NCBI GenBank assembly: GCA_020848545.1
Contig: JADLHZ010000084.1
Coordinates: 1 to 64,000 of the forward strand
Length of the DNA: 64,000 bases
From: Deltaproteobacteria bacterium
GTDB taxonomy: Bacteria; Myxococcota; JADLHZ01
Reading direction: 5' to 3'
A program made the translations under genes and the position numbers. Under the pieces are notes generated by a model. The model saw only the letters and a list, made by a program, of their open reading frames with translations, did not search any database and was not told the origin of the DNA. Positions 1 through 7,658 of this stretch are shown here, piece after piece. Every line of letters starts with the position of its first letter. The first letter of the stretch is position 1.

Positions 1-96
1 CTGGGCCCGCTCAGTGCCCTCAACCAACCGTCATCGGATCGCGCTTGCATCGATTCACCTCCGTGTTACGCCGACCTTCAGCGTCATGCGGAGGCC

Positions 97-3000
97 TCAA
101 CAAGATGCGGGCTGGCGGGCGGATACCGAGAAAGGTGGCTCACTGGGGCACCAAGCTAATGTTTGTTCCTCGTAGTTGCACGTCCTTGCAATGTCATTGA
201 AGGCCCAGCGTTGACACTCGTCCGCGGCGTTTGGCATCTCGCTGGGTATGAAGTCCTCGGCGGCGACATGTCGAGGAGCACTGCCGTCCATACGCGAGGC
301 AAGGTGAAATCGACGCCAAGGCGCGCCGTGATCTCCCAGTGCGCAAGGATAGTGATAGATGGCGGGATCAGCGCTGAATCGGTAACCTCCGCAGAACGCC
401 GCACGTTCGTCATACAGTGAGTCGCCGTTCGTCACTAGCGACGCCGGCAGCGCGCTACCCCACACATCTTTGCCGCTGTAGATGTGAAGCAAGCCTCGAG
501 CAAAGTCGTCTTCGGACATGGCTGGTTTGAAGTTTCGGAGCAGGCACTGCACTGGGGCTCTTCTCTCAGCCCGGGGGTCGTCCAAGTCGAAAGCCCAATT
601 TCTAAGCTGGTTATCGTGAGACACTACTTCAGAGCCTTGCAACCACTTCGTATAAGTAAACCAGTCGCCCCAGTTGTAGTTGAGATCGCCACCGAAGAAC
701 GGCGGGTATGCCGGGCCCGGCAACTCCTGATGTATGCGAGCAAAGAAAGGATGAAGCAGCTCGTAGTCAGGGTTGCCGTCGAGGTGCGCCGCCCCCACGG
801 AGATGAATCGACCAGATCCGCGGGGAAACTCGAATGATGCTGCCACAAGTGTTGGCTGTGAGTATCCGCCGACAATATCGTTGCACGTCGTACTCGGCTT
901 GTCTGGACGAATCACAAAGGCCGGTGGCACTCGCGCGTGTTCGCTTCGAAGAAGGCCCATTGTCTCGTTGAAACTGTCGGGCGAGTTGATCGTCGTGCCA
1001 TAGCGCTCGTCTGTGTTGAGCAGGTCGAGCCGACTCTTTCGATAGACAATCGCATCGCCACCCGTCCCGACATCGAGATTTCCCAATTTGCAGTGGAAGC
1101 CAGCCGAGCTGTTCGCCGCGGCGAAATCGTCACCGGTCACACGCTCCATTGCGCCGACAAAGTAGTCCAGCCACTCCCCCGGCTTCAGATCGCCCCAGGA
1201 TGCACCGCCGCCTTCCATGGATACTTCGTTGAGAATGATCACATCGGGCTTCTTGTCCGACAGAAACGCCGCGTAGCGGTCAACTTTCTCTCGCCAGGGT
1301 CCGAGAATAATGTTCGGCGTACCGCTTCGCTCAAAGGCCCCCGTCGAGCTCCAGACCGCGATCATCAAATTTCTGTCCACGTGCTCGCTGCACCGTGCGC
1401 GGCGTATCTGCGTCGTGATGGTCACATCGAACCCGCCGGTCCCGTCACCCGGAGTGTCGTCGTTCACGCGCAGAATGAGATGGCCCTGCTCGCCGCGTCG
1501 AGGGATGACATCGTGCGAACCGCCAGTCTGAAAATACTTGTTCGTGATTGCCCCAATGCGCGCGACGAGCGCGTAGACTGGCGCGCCCGGAACCGGAAAC
1601 CCAGCCGGCGCGCGTTCTGGATGTGCACCAGAAGGGCCGATGTCTCGAATTGCTAGGGAGTCGAGGCCCCAAGGACCGAGAACGAAGCTTCCGGGAAATG
1701 GGACAACGGTGCCGGAGGCGGTGATCACGTAGCGTAGACTGGGAGAATCGCTGACGACGATGCCTGTTCTTACATCTATGCCGGCTTCTGGCACGAAAAC
1801 GCGCGTGGTCGCGATGTCTTCGAACGGGAAGAATTGATCTTCGTCACCGCACGGCTTCAAAACTCCATTCACATACGTCGCATTGTCGAAGGGCGACAGG
1901 ACCTGCGTGCCGCCGTACGGGACGAATGGGCGTGAGTCGATCGCAATGGGGGCTAGGTTCGTCGTCCGAGACAGGCGAGCCCCAGCGAAGAACCAGCTGA
2001 GCGAGGAGACGCACGCGCTAATCGTGTGATTCGTTTCGTCGACGATCGGAATATCCGTGGCCTCGATGACGGTCGGCGCCTCGCCTGCTAGCACCTCGAT
2101 CGGGTTTGCAATCTTATACAGTCGCAAATCGGAAGGCGTGAGACCGAACGGTACCAACCAACTGGGCTCGTAGGTCTTGCGCAGCCGAACGCAAGGATCG
2201 CTCGGGTTGAAGAGATAGGCGCCGTTGATGCCAACGGCATTCACGTTCGAGCTCGGTCCGAGCACGATGAACATCTCCTGATCTCCGATTATGGAAGTCT
2301 CCGCGATCTCCGCGTTCGAAACGAGCGTGAAATCCTGAAACGGCGGCACGACACCACGCGGAATAATCAGCGCCTCCCCGATGATGTTCGCGTCTGTGGT
2401 CACGAACTCTTCGAGTTGAACAACGCCGCCGACGACGTCAGGCTCGCCGAGGCGCAAGTCCGCTGTCGTCACGCCGGCAAGAGGACTGCCATCGACGCTG
2501 AATAAGAAGTACTGGCTTAGGCGTACGTCACCGGCGACGGCGCCGTCGGAGCAGCTCTCAAATATGAACCTTTGCCCAAGCTCGTTTGGCGTAGATGGTT
2601 CGTCGCAAATTCCGCGAGACGTGCCCTCGCCCCGAAAGAAGCAAGTCGTGAAACCCCCACCCGCTGCATCTGTGAAAGTCAGCTTGGCCGTGGCGGACCC
2701 TGCGTCTCCAGCGCGCACGGCGATTGTCGCTGGAATCTCGAAAGAGATTGCAGCGCAGAGGCAGCGTTCGCCGTCCACCGAAGTGAAGTGCTCCTTCGGC
2801 GAACCTTTCTTTTTCCCACACTGGTTCGCGTTCGTCGCGTAGGCACGGCTTGCCAACAACTCGACGCCTTCCCAAGTGCCGCATTGGCTGGGAAGCATTT
2901 CGCCGGGGCATCCTTTTTCTACAGAGGCGCGACCGCACTCGCTTTTCGCGGCGGCAGACTGCAGCTCGCCTTTCTCTTTGCCGCTAATCCGCCCTTCGGC

Positions 3001-3252
3001 CTTCATTTGATTGGTCGCATGCGCAACGCAGGAGACATAGTCGCCGTGATTCGACCACGGTCCTGCGCACGCACACTGCTCCGCGATGATTTCTGCAACG
3101 GGTCGCGTGTCCGTCGCGTCCGCAGGCGCTTCTTGGCCCGTCGAAGCCTGGGATTTGTCGTCGCCCTCGCTGGCGTCCACGTCGATCCCTGCAGTGCACC
3201 CGCTGAAGACGAAGAGAATGCCGATGACTGCACGATCGCCGACGCCTCGCAT
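97..3252 (-). CDS. Large secreted lipoprotein with C-terminal endonuclease/exonuclease/phosphatase (EEP) domain
   Basis: 1051 aa. I chose the ATG at 3252 because a GGGGGA Shine-Dalgarno-like run lies just upstream and the protein then begins with a lipoprotein signal peptide (LFVFSGC lipobox); the longer frame adds a non-signal leader. Residues 1-626 are beta-rich with several Cys and unrecognised. Residues about 627-985 form an EEP-superfamily domain: DVIILNE (Glu near 676), AAHLDG (His near 823), GGDLNYN (GDxN near 855) and GDHG (Asp-His near 975) are the usual metal and catalytic positions. EEP enzymes cleave phosphodiesters (DNases, sphingomyelinases, inositol phosphatases); the substrate here is unknown. 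The fold call is good and an envelope or secreted location is inferred from the lipobox. Base composition by eye is lower in GC than the neighbours (31/60 at 481-540 and 30/60 at 2281-2340, against 44/60 at 5041-5100), which suggests later acquisition. The 233 nt between this gene and the divergent xylF hold both promoters; I see only a short GCGAAATTCGC palindrome at 3312-3322. Confidence 0.8.
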   Translation of the reverse strand: MRGVGDRAVIGILFVFSGCTAGIDVDASEGDDKSQASTGQEAPADATDTRPVAEIIAEQCACAGPWSNHGDYVSCVAHATNQMKAEGRISGKEKGELQSAAAKSECGRASVEKGCPGEMLPSQCGTWEGVELLASRAYATNANQCGKKKGSPKEHFTSVDGERCLCAAISFEIPATIAVRAGDAGSATAKLTFTDAAGGGFTTCFFRGEGTSRGICDEPSTPNELGQRFIFESCSDGAVAGDVRLSQYFLFSVDGSPLAGVTTADLRLGEPDVVGGVVQLEEFVTTDANIIGEALIIPRGVVPPFQDFTLVSNAEIAETSIIGDQEMFIVLGPSSNVNAVGINGAYLFNPSDPCVRLRKTYEPSWLVPFGLTPSDLRLYKIANPIEVLAGEAPTVIEATDIPIVDETNHTISACVSSLSWFFAGARLSRTTNLAPIAIDSRPFVPYGGTQVLSPFDNATYVNGVLKPCGDEDQFFPFEDIATTRVFVPEAGIDVRTGIVVSDSPSLRYVITASGTVVPFPGSFVLGPWGLDSLAIRDIGPSGAHPERAPAGFPVPGAPVYALVARIGAITNKYFQTGGSHDVIPRRGEQGHLILRVNDDTPGDGTGGFDVTITTQIRRARCSEHVDRNLMIAVWSSTGAFERSGTPNIILGPWREKVDRYAAFLSDKKPDVIILNEVSMEGGGASWGDLKPGEWLDYFVGAMERVTGDDFAAANSSAGFHCKLGNLDVGTGGDAIVYRKSRLDLLNTDERYGTTINSPDSFNETMGLLRSEHARVPPAFVIRPDKPSTTCNDIVGGYSQPTLVAASFEFPRGSGRFISVGAAHLDGNPDYELLHPFFARIHQELPGPAYPPFFGGDLNYNWGDWFTYTKWLQGSEVVSHDNQLRNWAFDLDDPRAERRAPVQCLLRNFKPAMSEDDFARGLLHIYSGKDVWGSALPASLVTNGDSLYDERAAFCGGYRFSADPAIYHYPCALGDHGAPWRRFHLASRMDGSAPRHVAAEDFIPSEMPNAADECQRWAFNDIARTCNYEEQTLAWCPSEPPFSVSARQPASC

Positions 3253-3485
3253 GTGTCCCCCACGCGCGTAAGAACGTGTTGCAGTTCCAAGGCTTAGTCT
3301 TCCCGTAGAACGCGAAATTCGCAAGAGAAACGAAGACCTCTGATGGCGCACTTCACCGCACCTGACGAAAGGCTGCGCACCACTGTTAGCGCTCCGGCCG
3401 AAAGCGCAGCGCACGGGAAGGACGCGTTCGCCATGATACGCACGACTCGTCGATTCGCCCGGCACGCCGGTGTATACGGGAGACC

Positions 3486-4514
3486 GTGAACGCCCGCATC
3501 GCCCTCGTCGCCGTCTCCCTCGCGCTCAGCGTGCTCATCGGCCTCACGCTGCGCGGTGGCGGCGACACGAAGAGCGCCGAAAAGCGCCTCGTCATCGGCT
3601 TCTCGATGGACACGCTGAAGGAAGCCCGCTGGCAGCGCGACCGCGACTACTTCGTCGCGAAGGCGAAGGCCCTCGGCGCCGAAGTCTTGGTGCAGTCGGC
3701 GAACAGCGACGACACGCGGCAGATGCAAGACGTGCAAGCGCTGCTCAGCGCCGGCGTGAGCGTGCTCGTCATCGTGCCGCACAACGGCGACGCCATGAAG
3801 AAGGCGGTCGAGCTCGCGCACGAGCAGCACGTGCCGGTCATCGCCTACGATCGGCTGATCACGGGCACCGACCTCGATCTCTATGTGAGCTTCGATCCCG
3901 TGCGCATCGGCGAGGTGCAGGCGCAGTATCTCGTCGATCACCTCGGCGCACAGAAGCGCATCGTGCGCATCCACGGCGCGAACACCGATCAGAACGCGCA
4001 CTTCATGAAGCAAGGGCAGGACAAGGTGCTGCAGCCGTTGATCGCTTCGAAAGCGCTGATGATCGTGCACGAAGACTGGGCCGAGAACTGGAAGCCCGAA
4101 CAAGCGAAGAAGATCACGAACGCGGCGATCACGAAGCACGGAAAAACGATCGACGCCGTGCTCGCTGCGAATGACGGCACGGCCGGCGGCGCGATCCAGG
4201 CGCTGACCGAGGAAGGGCTCGCCGGGAAGATCGTCGTCACGGGCCAAGACGCCGAGCTCGTCGCGTGCCAGCGCATCGCCCAGGGCTCGCAGCTGATGAC
4301 GATCTACAAGCCGCTCGAAAAGCTCGCGGCGACGGCGGCGGAGCTCGCGGTGAAGCTGGCGCTTGGGCGGCCGGTGGTCGCCAAGGGGAGCCTGAACAAC
4401 GGCAAGGTCGACGTGCCGGCGGTGCTGCTCGACGTCGTCGTCGTCGACAAAGACAACCTGAAGAGCACGGTCGTCAAAGACGGCTTTCACGCTGAAAAAG
4501 ACGTCTTTCCGTGA
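3486..4514 (+). CDS. xylF: D-xylose-type sugar ABC transporter substrate-binding protein
   Basis: 342 aa with a GTG start preceded by GGGAG (the run ACGGGAGACC ends at the start). An N-terminal hydrophobic stretch (residues 4-22) exports or anchors it in the periplasm. The rest is a periplasmic-binding-protein/LacI-type fold: RLVIGFSMDTLKEARW opens strand 1 with the Arg/Trp-rich sugar-contact region typical of XylF, followed by VIVPHNGDAMKKAV, VIAYDRLI, and AANDGTAGGAIQAL with TGQDAE in the second lobe. It should bind a pentose, probably D-xylose, and deliver it to the XylGH importer encoded immediately downstream. The stop overlaps the GTG of xylG by 4 nt, so the three genes form a tight operon. 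The family assignment is strong; xylose specificity is by resemblance only and no xylose isomerase or xylulokinase gene is near. Confidence 0.85.
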   Translation: MNARIALVAVSLALSVLIGLTLRGGGDTKSAEKRLVIGFSMDTLKEARWQRDRDYFVAKAKALGAEVLVQSANSDDTRQMQDVQALLSAGVSVLVIVPHNGDAMKKAVELAHEQHVPVIAYDRLITGTDLDLYVSFDPVRIGEVQAQYLVDHLGAQKRIVRIHGANTDQNAHFMKQGQDKVLQPLIASKALMIVHEDWAENWKPEQAKKITNAAITKHGKTIDAVLAANDGTAGGAIQALTEEGLAGKIVVTGQDAELVACQRIAQGSQLMTIYKPLEKLAATAAELAVKLALGRPVVAKGSLNNGKVDVPAVLLDVVVVDKDNLKSTVVKDGFHAEKDVFP

Positions 4515-5920
4515 CGCTCGCGCTGCGTGGCATCGCGAAGTCGTTCGGCGCCGTGCGTGCGCTCGCGGGCGTCGACTTCGAGGCGCGCAGCGGAGAAGTG
4601 CACGCCATCTGCGGTGAGAACGGGGCCGGCAAGTCGACGCTGCTGAAGATCCTCTCGGGCGTGCACGCGCCGGACACAGGGACGATGACGCTCGACGGCA
4701 AGCCCTTCGCGCCCCGCCACGTGCGCGACGCCGAGCGCGCGGGGCTCGTCATCGTGCACCAAGAGCTCGCGCTCGTGGCGGAGCTGAGTGTGGCGGAGAA
4801 CCTCTTCCTCGGCCGGCCGCTGATGAAGGGTTGGTTCGTCGATCACGACGCGATGGCGCTCGCCGCGAAGACGCACTTGGCCGCGGTCGGCCTCGACGTC
4901 GATCCGCTGACGCGCACCGGCGATCTGTCGGTCAGCGCCCAGCAGCTCGTCGAGATCGCGCGGGCCCTCGCCAAGAATTGCCGCGTGCTCTTGCTCGACG
5001 AGCCGACCGCGGCGTTGTCGCAGCGCGAGGCCGACGCTTTACTCGCGCGCGTGCGGGCGTTGGCGGCGAGCGGGGTCACCTGCCTCTACGTCTCGCATCG
5101 TATCCGCGAAGTGACGGCGATCGCCGATCGCGTGACGGTGCTGCGTGACGGGAGCACCGCCGCCACCTTCGCCAAAGGCGCGTCCGAAGCCGAGATCGTC
5201 CGCGCGATGATCGGTCGCGACCTTCAAGCGTTCTATCCGAGGCGCCGTGGTGAGCGTGGCCGGGCCGTCTTCGTCGCCGGCGGCCTCACCGTGCGCGACC
5301 AGCGCGGGCGCGTGCGCTTCGCAGACCTGCGCTTCGACGCCTACGCCGGCGAGGTGCTCGGCATCTATGGCGCGCTCGGCTCGGGGCGCAGCACCTTGCT
5401 CCGCGCGATGCACGCTCGTGAGAAACGCGCCGTGCTCGTGCCGGAAGATCGCCGGCGTGAAGGCTTGTTCTGGGAGCAGGACGTCGACTTCCATCTCGGC
5501 GTCACGCGCTTGCTCGCGATGAACGCCTTTGTTCCCTTCGACAACATCGCGGTCAGCGCCGACAACGCGCGCGCGATGCGCCGATTGCAGATCGCGGCGC
5601 CGTCGCTCGCCACGCCCGTGAGCGCGCTGTCCGGCGGCAATCAGCAGAAGGTGGTGCTCGGAAAAGCGCTCGCCACGAACCCCGAGCTCGTGCTCCTCGA
5701 TGAGCCGACCCGCGGCGTCGACGTGGGCGCCAAGGTCGAGATCTACGAGTGGATGAACGCGCTGACCGACGCGGGGAGGGCGGTGGTGCTCGTGTCGAGC
5801 GACGTGCTCGAGCTCGTGGGCATGAGCGATCGCGTGCTCGTGCTCGACCAGGGCCGCGTCCGCGCCGAGCTGACGCAGCCGACGCAGGACGCGCTCCTGG
5901 AGGCCGCGCATGCGCTATAG
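4511..5920 (+). CDS. xylG: Sugar ABC transporter ATP-binding protein (two ATPase domains)
   Basis: 469 aa, GTG start inside the xylF stop (GTGA, 4-nt overlap). It is a tandem ATPase of the carbohydrate uptake CUT2 class. The N-terminal domain has Walker A GENGAGKST (residues 35-43) and Walker B LLLDEPTAALS, with a degenerate signature (LSVSAQQLVEIARA). The C-terminal domain has a degenerate P-loop (GALGSGRST) but a canonical LSGGNQQKV signature and LLLDEPTRGVDVGAK Walker B, the asymmetric arrangement known for RbsA/XylG/MglA proteins. At about 470 aa it is slightly shorter than the usual 500-510 because the second domain is compact. It powers XylH by ATP hydrolysis at the cytoplasmic face. 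The last 11 nt overlap xylH. Confidence 0.88.
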   Translation: MTLALRGIAKSFGAVRALAGVDFEARSGEVHAICGENGAGKSTLLKILSGVHAPDTGTMTLDGKPFAPRHVRDAERAGLVIVHQELALVAELSVAENLFLGRPLMKGWFVDHDAMALAAKTHLAAVGLDVDPLTRTGDLSVSAQQLVEIARALAKNCRVLLLDEPTAALSQREADALLARVRALAASGVTCLYVSHRIREVTAIADRVTVLRDGSTAATFAKGASEAEIVRAMIGRDLQAFYPRRRGERGRAVFVAGGLTVRDQRGRVRFADLRFDAYAGEVLGIYGALGSGRSTLLRAMHAREKRAVLVPEDRRREGLFWEQDVDFHLGVTRLLAMNAFVPFDNIAVSADNARAMRRLQIAAPSLATPVSALSGGNQQKVVLGKALATNPELVLLDEPTRGVDVGAKVEIYEWMNALTDAGRAVVLVSSDVLELVGMSDRVLVLDQGRVRAELTQPTQDALLEAAHAL

Positions 5921-7037
5921 AACCCTGCCGCTCGCCGCCTCGTTGATCGCGCTCTTCGTTGCGTTCGCGTCGGCGTCCGAGTCCTTCTTGAGCCCGCGCA
6001 ATCTCTCGATGCTCGCGATCGAGCTGTCGATCACCGCCGTCCTCGCGCTCGGCATGTTGCTCGTCTTGCTCTTGGGATTGATCGATCTCTCGGCGGGCAG
6101 CGGCGTCGGCCTCGTCGGCGGCATCGCGAGCGTGCTCGTGTTTCGCCACGATCTGCCGGCCGGCCTGGCGATGCTCATCGGCGCTTTGACGGCGATCGCG
6201 GTGTGGGCGGCGATGGGCGCGCTGATCGTGCGCCAGAAGATGCCGGCGTTCATCATCACGCTTGGCGGCTTGCTCGTCTTCAAAGGGCTCTTCTGGCTCG
6301 TCATTCGAAACGCCACGGTGCCGGTCGCGCGCGGCAGCACGGAGAACGCGCTGTCGATGCTGACGACTTACTTCCTCCCGCGCGCGGCCGGCTTCACGCT
6401 CGCGGCGGTGGCGGTCACCGCGCTGCTCCTCTTGCGCATGCGCCGCCGAAGAGCGCGGGTCGCGCACGGGCTCAGCGTCGAGGATCGCGAGAGCTTCACG
6501 CTGCAGCTCATCGTCACCGCGCAGGCCGCGTTGTTGCTGCTCCTCGTGCTCGATCGCTTCCGCGGCGTGCCGGTGTCGCTCGTGATCCTCGGCGTCGCTG
6601 CGGCGGCGATCCACACGCTCACGCAGCACACGCCCTTCGGCCGCTATCTCTACGCGATCGGCGACAATCCGGAGGCGGCGCGGCTCTCGGGGATCGCGGT
6701 GGAGAAGACGATCGTCGTCGCGTTCGCGATGATGGGCGTCGTCGTGGCGTTGACCGGCTGCTTGCAGACCGCCTACGCCGGCGCGTCGACGACGACCGTC
6801 GGCGATCTCATGGAGCTCGACGCCATCGCCGCGTGCGTGATCGGCGGAACGTCTCTGCGCGGCGGGCGGGGCAGCGTGGCCGGCGTGCTGTTCGGCGCGC
6901 TGATCATGGCCACGCTCTTGAACGGCATGACGCTGCTCGCGGTGCCGCCGGAGCTCAAGTTGATCGCGCGTGGAAGCGTGCTCGTGCTCGCGGTGTGGCT
7001 CGACGTCACGCTGGCAAGGCGAAGCGCGCGGTCATGA
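5910..7037 (+). CDS. xylH: Sugar ABC transporter permease (XylH/RbsC family)
   Basis: 375 aa, highly hydrophobic with about ten predicted membrane segments, and starting inside the 3' end of xylG (11-nt overlap). The motif EAARLSGI in a cytoplasmic loop (from GDNPEAARLSGIAVEKT) and the final GGTSLRGGRGSVAGVLFGAL are signatures of CUT2 permeases of the RbsC/XylH type. It forms the channel for the XylFG system in the inner membrane. It ends at 7037, overlapping the stop of the convergent lipB by 6 nt, so there is no room for an independent terminator between the two operons. Family assignment is strong; the sugar is inferred from the binding protein. Confidence 0.87.
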   Translation: MRYRTLPLAASLIALFVAFASASESFLSPRNLSMLAIELSITAVLALGMLLVLLLGLIDLSAGSGVGLVGGIASVLVFRHDLPAGLAMLIGALTAIAVWAAMGALIVRQKMPAFIITLGGLLVFKGLFWLVIRNATVPVARGSTENALSMLTTYFLPRAAGFTLAAVAVTALLLLRMRRRRARVAHGLSVEDRESFTLQLIVTAQAALLLLLVLDRFRGVPVSLVILGVAAAAIHTLTQHTPFGRYLYAIGDNPEAARLSGIAVEKTIVVAFAMMGVVVALTGCLQTAYAGASTTTVGDLMELDAIAACVIGGTSLRGGRGSVAGVLFGALIMATLLNGMTLLAVPPELKLIARGSVLVLAVWLDVTLARRSARS

Positions 7038-7658
7038 CGCGAGCGAAAAGCGCTCGACAACCAACTCAGCGAAGCGCTCTTTGTATTCGTCAAACGTCGC
7101 TTCGCGACGATAGCTCTGCACGCGCACCATCGTGTCGGCGGAGAAGCCGCACGGCGTGATCAGCGCGAAGTCCTTCAAGTCGTTGCTCACGTTCACCGCG
7201 AGCCCGTGCCGCGTGACGCCCTCGATCAACGAGACGCCGAGCGACGCGATCTTGCGCGGACCCACCCACACGCCGGTCTTGCCTTCTTCGGCGCGCGCTT
7301 CGATGCCGTCCATCGCCAACCCGTCGATGATCACGCGCTCGAGCTCGCGCAGGTACGTCACCGGCGAGAGGCGGCGCGTGTCCAGCCGGATCAACGGATA
7401 GACGACGAGCTGCCCGGGGTTGTGCATCGTGGCGCCGCCGCCGCGCTCGACCTCGACGACGTTCACTTCGCTAGGCGATGCCAAGAGCTGGGACTGCGAC
7501 TTCAACGATCGCCCGAGGGTGACCGTGGTCGCGTGATCGCCGATCCAGAACGTCTCCGGCAGCTCGCCGCGGGCGATCTTCGTCGCTTCGTCCTGCATCG
7601 CCGCGTACACGTCCTGGTAGCGCGTGGTCGGTACGAAATCGACGCGGCGGAGGGTCAT
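7032..7658 (-). CDS. lipB: Lipoyl(octanoyl) transferase LipB
   Basis: 208 aa. It transfers octanoate from acyl carrier protein to lipoyl domains of E2 and GcvH proteins, the first step of lipoate biosynthesis in the cytoplasm. The family block is RGGGATMHNPGQLVVYPLI (residues 72-90), with the conserved RGG, His79 and PGQ; Asn80 replaces the usual Gly. Lys136 (PRKIASLGV) and Cys170 (TPCG) match the catalytic Lys/Cys dyad. The ATG at 7658 overlaps the TAA of the upstream gene by one base (TAATG), pointing to translational coupling. Length is normal for the family. A much longer frame upstream is only the shadow of the neighbouring gene. No lipA is present in the window. Confidence 0.93.
   Translation of the reverse strand: MTLRRVDFVPTTRYQDVYAAMQDEATKIARGELPETFWIGDHATTVTLGRSLKSQSQLLASPSEVNVVEVERGGGATMHNPGQLVVYPLIRLDTRRLSPVTYLRELERVIIDGLAMDGIEARAEEGKTGVWVGPRKIASLGVSLIEGVTRHGLAVNVSNDLKDFALITPCGFSADTMVRVQSYRREATFDEYKERFAELVVERFSLAS

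Noticed and set aside
3294-4490. 398-codon open frame opposite xylF
   Set aside because: Antisense frame over xylF with Arg/His/Asp-rich composition and no motif.
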